Under the pieces are notes generated by a model. It did not search any database. It was not told where the DNA came from and worked only from the letters and a program-made list of their open reading frames with translations. From Pratylenchus scribneri (taxonomy: Eukaryota > Nematoda > Chromadorea > Rhabditida > Pratylenchidae), in contig JAQSEB010000023.1 of NCBI GenBank assembly GCA_030063045.1, forward strand, positions 3,224,001 through 3,288,000: DNA of 64,000 bases, written 5' to 3'. This document shows positions 45,746 through 57,200 of the stretch, one piece after another (the stretch's first letter is position 1; each line of letters begins with the position of its first letter). The position numbers and the translations under genes were made by a program.

Positions 45746-48319
45746 TTATTCATCATATTCTCTGCCCGGCTTAATCCATCCCCCAAAATTGTCCTCAATT
45801 TCGATGGCAATTGAGACCAACAATGCTTCATTAAATGGAGAGGCCACAAATTGGACTCCTTTTGGCAAATTCGTCTGCTCATTTTTGCCCATTGGCACTG
45901 CCAATGCCGGCATTCCGAGTAAATTCCAAATCTTTTATTTATAAATTAATTATTTGGGCACCCTAATATTTGCCTGACTGAGTATAATAAAAATTGAATG
46001 GAATGAATGATCCCATGTGATGAAAGGGCGGGGGTGTTGGCCAAATTGGACTCAATAATGCTCCATTTTTGGCCAATAATTCGGTGACTTGTCGGCGAAG
46101 TTTGTCCAATTTTGATGAAACCTAAAAATAATCAACAAAAATTGATAGAATTGATTAATCCAATTTACAAATTCTTTTTCCTTTTCATCCCTTGGAAGAA
46201 CAAAATTTTTGAGAATATTCAATTCCAATGAATGGAATGTTTCATTTTTTGTGCCGGAATTACTCCAAAAAATGCCCAAAAATTCATTGAATAAATCCGG
46301 ATAAATTTTCTAAATCAAATAAATTAATTTTGATAATTTTGCCAACCGGAATACTTTTCCCCCAAAATGAAAGGCCCCAAAATTCGAAGAGTCGATTCAT
46401 TAGAGGAAAATTCACTTTTTGCACAGTTAAATTGTATTTCATCTCAAAATATGTTCTCACCTTTTATTTTTTAATTTATTCAATTCAAATGTTCCATTTC
46501 CCACTTCTCTGATCGAATTCCTCTGATTTGAATGCAATGATTCCCCAACCAAAATGTCAATTTCTTCAATGTAAAATAATTTAAAATTTTTGCCAAAATC
46601 GATGGGCTTTGTGAATTCTTCAATGGATTTTTTGGCCATCACCTTCAAAAATAAAATTACAATTAAATAAATTCACAATTTAAAATTGACCGATAATAAA
46701 ATTGGCAAATCCAATGCCTGCCGAAATAAAGGTCCATTTGTGACCATTTGGCCATCCAATGGGGTTTGCCGAATTCCATCCGATGGAATAAGGTGGTTGG
46801 GAAAATTGGTCGGTTTCAAAGCCATTATACCGCACATATGGGCCGAAATGAGCATTGAAGTGCCAAAATCATTCCCAATACCAAAAATGGAACCGCCGGC
46901 TGCAATAATTGACCCTTCCCCACTGCTACTTCCACCACAAATTCGTCGAATATCGTGTGGATTGCTGACAATGCCACAGGCCGAATCATCACTGGACCAG
47001 CCCAATCCCAAATTGGGCATTGTCGTTATTCCCAGCAAAATTGCACCAGCATTTTTCACTCTTTTCAACATTTTATTAGATTCAATTATCTTTTGTTTTT
47101 AAATATCAATTTATTTTAATATGAAGCTCAATTATCCATTAAAGAATTGCGAATTTTTAGGAGCAGAGGGGATGGGACGTTGACTTCTGATTACGCTTTT
47201 TTTCTCGAAGTTGGGAAGAGGAAAGTGATTTTCCCCTGGGCACAAAATCCTCACTTCATGTACCGTATATGTCGTTTTAATTCCCCACCCTCGATTTTTA
47301 GAATAAATAGCCCCTGCTGTAGAGGTGAACTTCAAAAAATACAATTTAATTGCATTCCCTTAATTTTAATTCCCTAAAGCTAAATCAGATATAATTTGAA
47401 TTTGTTCAAAAATGTCCATAAATTTAGTAGTTAAATAGATGTTTAATTTTTGAGGGATTGAAAAATAATTCCCATATACGGTATCCAACTCATCCACCTC
47501 ACCCACCGTTGAACGACTGTGGCATCCTTTTGTGCCAGTGTTTTGTCCACATTCCCATTGCACGCATTCACCACCATTCCCTCATTTTCGATATTGGCCA
47601 TTGTGGTGAATGGAATGCCGAAAAGGGGTTTTTCTATGATCAACTGTAAAATTATCCACAATTTAATATTTTTGTTGGAAAACTTTGTCAATTTCCTCGT
47701 CGCTCATTTTTGAAAGTTTTTCGTCCATTTCTTCGGCCATTTTTCTCTCTCTTCGATAATTATTGAATGCCAATGAATTTGTCATTTTATAAATGGAATT
47801 TGTTCGACCAATCAATTCATTCAACAAATCCAGGCATTTTACCTAAATATTAATTGGAATAATTTAATCAAATAATTTCCCATTTTTTCGGACATGTCGC
47901 AAACGAATCATATTTCGAGTTTGTTGGATTGAATATTTACTCAAAAAGTCATCATTTTTTGATGAGGGCACAAATTCAATTGGATTGAATGAATTATAGA
48001 GGGCGAAAAATGCATTCACAATGGCAAAATAACAATTGGCCAAAATTCTGAATGCCGGGTAGAATTCACGAATCAAATTGTAACGATTCATATGGACAGA
48101 GGGATACGGATTGGCCACAATCAACTTTAATACAAAAATGGATGAATGAATACGGATTAGGGAATTTGGGGATATGGCCACGGGAAGGAGACTGACCGAA
48201 ATGCTTTTCGCATCCGTACAAATTTGACCTTTTGGGCAAAGCGAAGATGTTTGTGCGGTGGAAATTGGAATATTTATCAGAAAATACAAAAAAATTGAGA
48301 AATAACTTAATGTGGACAT
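45746..48319 (-). CDS. FAAH-like amidase-signature protein lacking the catalytic lysine
   Basis: Start at 48319 with a signal peptide (MSTLSYFSIFLYFLINIPIS). A region of about 120 residues leads to the amidase fold: IEKPLFGIPFTTMANIENEG (about 47640-47580), KDATVVQR joined across an intron of about 440 bases to VKNAGAILLGITTMPNLGLG, then the signature CGGSSSGEGSIIAAGGSIFG and GIGNDFGTSMLISAHMCGIM (47000-46820). The C-terminus (LLGMPALAVPMGKNEQTNLP, then FGGWIKPGREYDE) matches fatty-acid amide hydrolases. The Ser of GGSS and the nucleophile position in GTSM are kept, but the Lys of the usual GIPFTVKD/VSLKE motif is Met, and the usual GGSIR is GTSML. In active relatives the Ser-Ser-Lys triad cleaves N-acyl ethanolamides. 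The protein may be inactive or have another chemistry. It lies 211 bases upstream of the P450. Confidence 0.85.
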
Positions 48320-48815
48320 TTTGATGCAAAATGAACGAATGAATTGGAATTCATTTTGAATAATATGAATGGGCCAATAAAATTTATGTGGGATGAATTT
48401 TATGGCAAAAAATATGGCAGCATAAAAATTAAAATTCATTTTGGAATAAATTAATAAATAATTCCGAATTATTGCGGGGGATTGGAATTTCTTAAGGCGA
48501 AAATGATAATTTCATTAAAATTCAAACAAAAACAAATTACAAAAGCAAAAAATTAATGAGATAATATATTCCATATATTATATTTATTTGTTGACAAAAA
48601 TAATTCCCATTTTAAATCCTCCCATTCATTGTTTGATTTTTCTAATCCATTTAAATCGGTTTAGTTCCAATCCGCCAATTTCCATCAAAACCATCCACAC
48701 CAACAATTCATTCATTCCCAATTCCAAAAATTCTCATTTGGTTAAATTTATTATAAAATAAAATCACAAATCAATCCAAATATATTTAATAAATTTATTA
48801 TAAAATTATCCGGAT

Positions 48816-49018
48816 TTATTTCATGCTGATGAGCAAAATGTAGATTGATTGGTCTAATTCTGCGATTGATCGTCCACCAAAAGCATTGAATGTTTGTTGG
48901 CCCAAATACTTCAAAAAGAAATGATCCCCCCAATCCCCCTCCCATCCTTTGCAATTGTTTGTCCACTTTTTATTTAGCTCATTAAAATGTGAGGAGGCAC
49001 ATTGTCCGCCGGTGTCAT
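48816..49018 (-). CDS. Possible short unrecognised protein (low support)
   Basis: From ATG at 49018, MTPADN, then a possible 35-base intron (GTGCCT...AAAAAG), then WTNNCKGWEGDWGDHFFLKY and FNAFGGRSIAELDQSIYILL to a TAA at 48816-48818, about 55 residues. The aromatic and Gly/Trp content looks coding-like, but there is no homologue I know, and the intron is at the lower size limit. It could also be the last exon of a gene whose other exons I cannot see. Confidence 0.25.
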
Positions 49019-49175
49019 TTTTTTTATTAATTTTAATTTAATGAATTATTAGAAAAACGATCGATTTGAACTCAAAAAATACTCCAAAAAATATGCAAAT
49101 TCCATTTGAACATTCACAGCCATTCATTGTTATCATTGGGCAATGAAAATAATTTATTTTTAATCGACTGAATCG

Positions 49176-51209
49176 ATGGCCAATTCATCTAAAAATTTAT
49201 TAAATTTCCAAAAAGAAAACGAACGAACGGACGAATCCATTGAAAAAGGTGATCCTAATGCTTTCTTCATTAAAATATTCCCTCTATTTTGGACGAATTA
49301 TTTGATCGAATGGGCAAAGTGAATGAATTGGTGAAGGCAAATAAATTCACAACAATTTTGGGGGCAGAAATATTTGAATTATGCAAAATAATTAAAATGA
49401 AAGGAGGCAAAGAATTGGAAGAAAATCACAAAAGTGGGAAAAGAACTTAGAATTAATTAATATTAATAAAATATTTAGCCGAATTGAACAAATTCTTTGC
49501 ATCAATTCGTCAAGCAATTTGCCGTGAAAATGGCGACGAATTAGGATTACCGTGTCGATTGAAAGTGATGGAATTATTGGAATTGAGGGCAATGGGATGG
49601 CGCACAAATTTATCAGTGAATAATTCACCTATTAAAAAATAAATCCTCCACCCAAAAGCATGCTCAATTCTATTCGAAGAAAACAAAACAATTGGAGGAG
49701 GGGACAACAAATGTTGGGGCCAATATTTCCATCCCAAATTCATCATCGCACCATTCTCAAACTGCCCCTCCCCCTCATTCATCGCCTACGGCACAATTTG
49801 ATCCAATGGCAAATTCATTCATTCCCATTTTTACAGTAATATTTATTCTCATTCAGCCAAGGACTACTTCATCGGTTGCCAATTCCCATCATTATCCACC
49901 ACCACCATTGTCAATTCCACTCCACAATTCCCCAATTCCATTTTCACCTTTTGCCATTCCCCCACCACCTCCACAACATTGCCTTCTGAATTCGCCGCCC
50001 GAAATGGTAATATATCCAATATTTCATTCAATTCTCATCCAAATTCAGTTTTTGCCATCGGCTACTGATGCCGGCGGTTTCTTTTTCATTCCCTCCCATC
50101 GTTCGGCAACATTTATTCCTGCCAATTTGCCTCCAAATCAACAGCCAATTTTCGCTGCTAATTCCTCTCAATTTTTGCCAATTCCAAATTCACTTTTTTC
50201 AAATCAACCAAAAGTAGATATCCTCCTAAATAATATTTTCATTTTTTCTATTTAATGTGAAAAATATTGTGCCAAATCTTTTGGAGGGAATGATTGGCCC
50301 CTCAACAGGCAATGAATCAGCAATGATGATTTCCAAAGGCAAAATCAATCCGCCTCAATTTCGAGAGGAAATTACCATTCAAAATAGTGATTCAGGAAAA
50401 GGTTGGCAATGCTAAATTATATTTGAAGCCAATTATTCCACAATCCAGTGATGGGCGTAAAAGGGCGTCGAGTTGCATTGATCGAAGAAATCAGCAAAAC
50501 GGTGATCAGCTTCCAAAAAGTGGACCCAAAATGCAAGGAAAGACAATTGACAATAATTGCCGAGGAAATTGGGGCAATTGAATTGGCAAAAAGGCTAATT
50601 GCCGAAACAATTGAACGAAATGTTTCGCCGACTCGGGTACAAAAAAAGGAAGAAAATGCCGAATAATTGTTCTATTCAGCCTATCGTATTAGAGAGATGT
50701 GAGGAAGGGAATTCAGAAGGAAAATTGGCAAATGAATTGGACAATGAAACCATTGGTGAATCATTCAAAATTATCAAACAAAATGATGGATCATTGAAAA
50801 TTATTTCCAATGATAATTCATTGCTAACGGTCGGTCATCCTTTTCCAATATTTTAATCCAATTTTATATTTTAAAGACAGCCCAGGATGCTCTTAAGAAT
50901 TATTTGGAGAAATTTGTCCAGAAAAATGTTAATGAAAATGAAAATAATAAATTGGAAAATGGTTCAAAAAATAATGAAGAGGAAAAGAAAAATAGGTAAA
51001 AATTGGGAAAATAATATTCCTAAAATTACTAAAAATGATCTTTTATTCTAAGGGGAAATGAGGAGAAAGGCCGCATTTATGAACGGACAAAACTATTAAA
51101 TATTCGGCAAAAATGCGAAGATGATGAAAATTTGATCAAAGAGACAAAAAGCCGATTGGTCCATTTGGACATATTTGTTGGAAAAGAAGAAGGGGAAAAA
51201 GAAGCGTAA
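49176..51209 (+). CDS. mxt: Mextli-type eIF4E-binding protein (MIF4G-like + KH domain)
   Basis: The first exons (49270-49615) give an MIF4G-like helical module (DELFDRMGKVNELVKANKFT, then LNKFFASIRQAIC...MELLELRAMGWRTNL). A long Pro/Ser/His-rich linker follows (49650-50210). A KH domain is clear at 50450-50630: VMGVKGRRVALIEEISKTVI (GVKG loop) and IELAKRLIAETIERNVSPTR. Near the end, 51078-51098 encodes YERTKLL, a canonical Y-x4-L-phi eIF4E-binding motif, followed by a helical extension (NIRQKCEDDENLIKETKSRL) that could make the second contact. The stop is at 51207-51209. Mextli couples eIF4E, eIF3 and RNA and promotes translation, especially in germline. The exact start is uncertain: ATG 49176 is open for 48 codons, but joining it to the DELFDR frame needs a splice acceptor that I cannot see. 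Confidence 0.85.
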
Positions 51210-51486
51210 AAAAGATAATTTAATGATTGAAAAGAATAAATAAAATTAAATATTTTTGATAGTTTTAAAAAAAAATTTATATTAAAATAAATTAAAGGAA
51301 TATTTAATCCGTCATATCGAAAAACACTGTTGAAATTGTCTAAAAAAATCCTATATATAATTTTAGAGGAAATTGTCTGCATGTCCCCCTAATTTTCTCT
51401 ATGTTTTGCAAGATGAAATGAGCTGAGTTTTTGTACTCATGGGGTTTTCGGGGGTGCTGATGCAGAATTTTGAATCAGTTTTTTGA

Positions 51487-51760
51487 TATGGCCAAGCCTC
51501 GCGCAACTAGGCCATAAGTTATGGCCAAGTTTGGTGATGTTATATTTTGATGATGAAAATGTCGGGTATAGGGTAATCGAGGGTGCTGAAGACGATGGTA
51601 ATAATGGTTTTGCATTTGGTTCAAGTCTCGCGCAGCTAGGCCACAGCGTTATGGCCAAGTTTGGTGATGTTGGATTTTGATGATGGAGAAGTGAAATATA
51701 GGGTAATCGACCATGCTAAAGATGATGGTGATAATCTTTTTACATTTGGTTTAGGTTTTG
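51487..51760. repeat. Two-copy direct repeat (about 135 bp each)
   Basis: CTCGCGCAACTAGGCCATAA with TTATGGCCAAGTTTGGTGAT and TAGGGTAATCGA (first copy from about 51494) recurs from about 51627 as CTCGCGCAGCTAGGCCACAG with the same following blocks. Identity is about 80-85 percent by eye. The element TTATGGCCAAG also appears in foldback element B (about 22629) and at about 35810. Not coding. Confidence 0.75.
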
Positions 51761-51852
51761 GCCGTGTGAAATATGCAAATTTTATTTTCTATGGAATGTG
51801 GAGTATTCCACAAAAATGTGGAGTATTCCACATATCGATTTTTTGCCCGCCC

Positions 51853-52020
51853 TATGAGTAGTATAGTAGAATTGATTGATGCTTTTTTTACTGACTTGAA
51901 TAGCTCAGATGGTAGAGTGCTAGACTTTTGCTCAATGTGCTAAGTTCGATTCCCAGTGGTAACAAATAATTTTTTATCATTTTATCCTTAACAATTTAAT
52001 TCTCTGAGCCCCGAAGGGGC
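51853..52020 (+). mobile_element. tRNA-derived SINE-like copy 2
   Basis: TATGAGTAGT (51853), A-box-like TAGCTCAGATGGTAGAGTG (51902), B-box-like AAGTTCGATTCCCAG (51943), then CAAATAATTTTTT and TTCTCTGAGCCCC. The blocks are in the same order as at 18098-18290, and this copy is the better preserved. The 72-base core looks like a tRNA pseudogene with a D-arm and T-arm. Confidence 0.6.
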
Positions 52021-52035
52021 AAAGATGATATATAG

Positions 52036-52676
52036 ACCAACTTCACAATGAATTATTTCCCCAAAATGTGGATAATAGCGGAATAATAATTGTGCAAAGC
52101 AAACAAATATTCCCATCGAATTTGATGAATGGCACCGCCGGAACATCGGCACAAAAAGATGAAGAGGATGATTGTATTTTAATTGAGGATGAAGACGAAG
52201 AAATTGATGGAAGAAAGGAAGAGGAAGGGAAGAAGAAAAAGAAAGGAGATGAACAAAAAACGAAATTGAGAAAAGGAATTGAACAAATTGGCCGAGAATT
52301 TGCATTGGAAATTATCAAATCAGAGTAGGGAATTAAAAATAATTATTTAATATATTTAAAAATTACAGTGGAAGTATTATTCTTTCCCCAAAAAATGGAA
52401 ATGCATCGAATCGTTCCCTTTCGTTGGTTCAAATGGAGGGAATATTACTGGTGAATGGATTTGTGGGCAATAAATTGAAGGAAACAATCCGGTGCATTAA
52501 TTCGCTCATAAAATAATTAATTTTCATATATTTTTAGATGGACAATTCCATCGGTGGAAGGAGGAATTGAACAATTAATATTTGCAATTCGCGGAAAATG
52601 CCATCAATTCTTTTACTTAAATCCATCAGAAATGGGCGGTGAAGAAGCATGTGGATGGATGCTGAGAACAAATTAA
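52036..52676 (+). CDS. Unrecognised acidic/lysine-rich protein
   Basis: Three exons are joined by short introns. 52036-52326 reads DQLHNELFPQNVDNSGIIIV, then a stretch with DDCILIEDEDEE and a Lys/Glu-rich helix ending FALEIIKS. 52370-52490 reads SIILSPKNGNASNRSLSLVQ and LLVNGFVGNKLKETIR. 52539-52676 reads WTIPSVEGGIEQLIFAIRGK and ACGWMLRTN. The splice at 52490/52539 restores TIRWTIP in frame. CILIEDEDEE resembles a SUMO-interacting motif (hydrophobic core next to acidic residues), an inference only. The 5' end is not fixed: an acceptor AG precedes 52036, so an upstream exon exists, or translation starts at the Met at 52123. It could in principle be extra exons of the Mextli gene. Confidence 0.6.
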
Positions 52677-53127
52677 GATGAAAGAAAAATATTACTTATT
52701 AAATCAGGGAGAATTTAAAAGCAACAACAATATTTAATTTTAAGGCCTTCGATACTAATTTTTTGTTTTAATTTATTTGTTTTTTTCTTCCTTTATTTTG
52801 CATAAAATTGGTTGGTATTTAATTATTTTCTCTCACAAATCTTTTTAAGCAACTTTCATTCGGGAAATATTTAAAAATGGCGAAAAAAAACATTGAAAAT
52901 GCCGAAAAATGTATTATCAAAAAAGATTATAAAAGTTAATAAGGAGAAAAATAAAAATTAGAACACAAATGGGAATTGAACTCGGGACCCTCTATCCATT
53001 CCACCACACAATAAAGCGAGCGACATACCAATGCGCCAACGGACTGCAGTTGATGCCGTCCCTCCAACTTTCCTATGATCTAATGATATTTATCGGCTGA
53101 GTATACGGTATAGGAACCATTGAACAG
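52677..53127. other. Intergenic region with a minus-strand tRNA-like remnant
   Basis: Apart from a tRNA-like stretch on the minus strand (about 52970-53045: GTTGGCGCATTGGTATGTCG as A-box and GAGTTCAATTCCC as B-box), no gene is visible. The tRNA-like sequence does not close into a confident cloverleaf. Confidence 0.4.
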
Positions 53128-53588
53128 CACGGTGGTTTCACTATGGGGAGAGGAGATTTTTTCAAAACCCCTTCATTCTATATCACTTTTTTCCCAATGC
53201 CTGCATATTTTCCCCTACTATCTCATCCAAAAAAAAAGGTCGATTAGGGTGACCAAGGCTATCTCTGCTCCCAAACTTAAGTTTTTAAATTCCAACTCCA
53301 ATTTTGTGCTAAAGACTCTAGGCTACAAGATAGGCTAAAAATTTTTAGAAAATTCCATTTTTTACGAAAGTTATCCATCTTTTAGTTCAAAACCGGGTTT
53401 ATTTGTAAATTCAATGAAATGCCCTCGCATCTTCTCCAAGCATTCTCCCTTCCTACGCCTCTTTCTCTTCCCCCTTCTATGGGTCGAGGTCGGGCAGCGG
53501 GACTCCCTTCTTTCACTCTGCCCTTTTTCTTTTATTCTTTTTATGCCCCGCCTTTTGATCATTCCTTCCCCATAGTGAAATCACCGTG
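53128..53588. mobile_element. 461-bp TIR element with 5-bp duplication
   Basis: The left end CACGGTGGTTTCACTATGGG (53128) is matched by the inverse of the right end, CACGGTGATTTCACTATGGG (53588). AACAG occurs directly outside both ends (53123-53127 and 53589-53593), a likely target duplication. The interior is non-coding, with a minus-strand basic ORF of 63 codons that looks like chance. It lies about 650 bases upstream of the myosin start. Confidence 0.75.
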
Positions 53589-53593
53589 AACAG

Positions 53594-54242
53594 TTATACT
53601 TTTCGCCATTTTCAATATTTTTCAGCCCAAATTAAATACATTCTATCCGTTTCATTTTCCATTCATTTTATCCTTTCTAAAAACAATTTGTTGGCGCATA
53701 AGTGGGATGGAAAATGAGCTCTGTTTGACTTCATTTATATTTTTACTGATGAGAAAACTACGCAAACTTACTTTATCCCCTCTCATTCTCCAAGAAAAAG
53801 TTTAAAACGGGAAAAGAATCCCCTTTTTCTTTCATTGAATGCTGATTTTGTAGAGCAGTGTGGGTTATCCCATCCACTTAACAAAACATTGGCCCAACAA
53901 AAGGAGGAGTGAATTCGACGAAAAAGTCAACCAACCAAACAGAAAGAAAGGTTGGCCCAAATGTGTGCGGAAATTCAGCTGAAAGATGAGCTGCTCCCAT
54001 TTGTTGGAATGGAAATCCAACCTGAGGCCGCTGAGAGGGCCATTCATTCACCCAACGAATCTGGTCCTTCTCCCCCCCCCCCCCCCCTCCACCTACTCAC
54101 TCACTCATTAGCAGCAAAAATTGCTTACTACATTTCTCCCTGAATAATATTTTGGGCCAAAAACTGTACAAAAATTCTGTCATTCTCCATCCAAATATTA
54201 TCTCATAATTTTTAAGAAAATTTCTATTAAAAATAATTTGAA
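53594..54242. other. 5' flank of the myosin gene
   Basis: No exon recognised. It holds a 14-base C run (about 54072) and T-rich tracts. Promoter elements cannot be assigned by eye. Confidence 0.4.
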
Positions 54243-57200
54243 ATGACTCATAAATATGAGAAAGACCCCGGTTGGCATTATCTTCGACTTGCTCAAGACA
54301 TTTTATTGAAAGTTTGAATTTGGGAATAAAATGCCCAAAAATGATACAAATTCAGGAACAAAATCGTCCATATGATTCGAAGAAGAATTGCTGGGTGCCA
54401 GGTTTGGCCATAATTCATTCTGAATGAATTATTTTTTTACACAATTTTCAGAATCCGAGGAAGGATATGTGGAGGCCGAAATAACCGCCACGAAAGGGGA
54501 CCAAGTTACTGTGAAAGTGGCCGGAGGAGAAGTAGGGAAAAAGAAGGGGAATTGGAATTGAATTGAATGAATTTGCCATTGGCACATTTAGAAAACGGTC
54601 AAAAAGGAATTGATCCAGGAAATGAATCCACCAAAATTCGAAAAGACCGTAAAAAACATTTCATAGAGTATTAATATTAATGACAATTTAAGGAGGATAT
54701 GTCCAATTTGACTTTCCTCAACGATGCATCCGTCCTTTACAATCTCCGTTCCCGCTATAAGGCAATGCTCATTTATGTGGGTGAAAGGAATACATATCCA
54801 ATATATTGATGACGTTTATTAGACTTATTCTGGATTGTTTTGTGTTGTGATCAATCCATACAAACGATTGCCAATTTACACGGATTCCGTTGCCCGAATG
54901 TATATGGGCAAACGACGAACTGAAATGCCACCACATTTATTCGCCGTTTCGGATGAAGCCTATCGAAATATGCTTCAAAATCGAGAGAATCAATCGATGT
55001 TGATTACAGGTTGAATTCGGGATTGGAATGAAATGCTTTTTTGAGGGAATAATTTTCAGGTGAATCGGGTGCCGGAAAAACGGAAAACACCAAAAAGGTG
55101 ATTGCCTATTTCGCCTCGGTCGGGGCCAGCCAAGCCGAAGCCGCTGCTGCGGGTGCACCGGCAGCAGATGTGCCAAAAGGGAAAGCCGTAACATTGGAGG
55201 ATCAAATTGTGGGGGAATACTAATGAAATATAATTGAGGGGAAACAATTCAAATTTGAAGGTGCAAACAAATCCAGTTTTGGAGGCATTTGGAAATGCTA
55301 AAACAGTTCGAAACAATAATTCATCCCGTTTTGGTAAATTCATTCGAATCCATTTCAATCGGGCCGGCAGAGTTGCCTCCTGCGATATTGAACATTGTGA
55401 GGGAGAGAAGAGGGCATTTGGCATTGAAATTGAAATTAAATTAATTTGAGATCTTCTCGAGAAATCACGTGTCATTCGGCAGGCCCCAGGCGAACGTTGC
55501 TATCATATTTTCTATCAAATATTCTCCGGCTATAAGCCGGATTTGACCAAAAAATTGAAATTGAATAAACCATTGAAGGAATATTGGTCAGTGGCCCAGG
55601 CCGAATTGACCATCGACGGAGTGGACGATAAAGTGAGGAATTTATAGTGGGAATATATTTGAGAATGGTTTAATATTTGGTAGGAAGAATTCAAATTGAC
55701 GGATGAAGCATTCGATGTGCTGAATTTCAGTGAGACCGAGAAAATGGATTGCTATAAAATAATGGCGGCAATAATGCATATGGGTGGGGGACAAAAAAAA
55801 GGGAAATTGAAATAAATTTGAATGGAATTAAATTGAAGGGAATATGAAATTCAAGCAAAGGCCCCGGGAGGAACAAGCCGAACCGGATGAGACGGAGGAG
55901 GCGGGGGCGGCTGCCGAAATGTATGGATGCGATATGGAAGTGAGTGGAATTGGACATAAATAGAATGGGATTAATTCATTTAAATTATAGCAAATGCTTC
56001 TTGCATTGACTAAACCCAGGTCAGTTCTCAGTAAAATTTGAATATTTATTTGTGGGCAGAGTTCGTGTCGGGAATGAATGGGTTTCAAAGGGACAAAATT
56101 TGGACCAAGTGAATTGGGCAATCGGCGCAATGTCCAAAGCACTTTATGCCCGTGTATTCGAATGGCTTGTCAAAAAGTGCAATTTGACCCTTGACCAAAA
56201 GGGTCTTTCCCGTGATTCCTTCATTGGTGTCCTCGACATTGCCGGATTCGAAATATTCGATGTGAATTTGCTCTTTTGCTTTTCCTCTTCATTTCAATTT
56301 GTTTCCAGTTTAATAGTTTTGAACAACTTTGGATCAATTTTGTGAATGAAAAATTGCAACAATTTTTCAATCATCATATGTTCGTCCTGGAACAGGAGGA
56401 ATATGCCCGGGAGGGAATAGCCTGGACATTCATTGATTTTGGATTGGATTTGCAAGCCTGCATTGAATTAATCGAAAAACCAATGGGTAAAAATACATAT
56501 TTGGGCAAAAATTGAGCAGATACTAATTAATTAATAAAGGTGTTATATCAATGTTGGACGAGGAATGCATTGTGCCAAAGGCAACGGACATGACTTATGC
56601 ACAAAAGTAGCCAAAAAAGAATTGAATTTAATTTGAATTGATACTCACAGATTGGTTGACCAACATTTGGGCAAACATCCAAATTTTGAGAAGCCAAAAC
56701 CACCAAAAGGCAAACAAGGCGAAGCACATTTTGCGATGAGACATTATGTGAATTTAAATTGAAATTAAAATGAAAATGAATGGAATTTAGGCCGGCACAG
56801 TTCGTTATAATGTGACAAATTGGTTGGAAAAGAACAAAGACCCTTTGAATGATACACTTGTGTCCGTGTAAGTACAAATAATGAATAATTAAATATAAAT
56901 TATTCAATTTAAGAATGAAAGGTGCCAAAGGCAACCAATTATTGGTGGATGTTTGGGCCGATTATCAAACACAGGAGGAGGCGGCCGAAGCCAACAAAAA
57001 AGGAGGGGGCGGAAAGAAGAAAGGCAAATCTGGCTCATTCATGACCGTGTCCATGCTTTATCGTGAATCATTGAACAATTTGATGAATATGCTCCACAAA
57101 ACGCATCCTCACTTCATTCGATGCGTTCGTTCTACCTTTATGCATATTCAAATTTTGATTATTTTTAGATTATTCCAAATGAGAAAAAACAATCCGGAAT

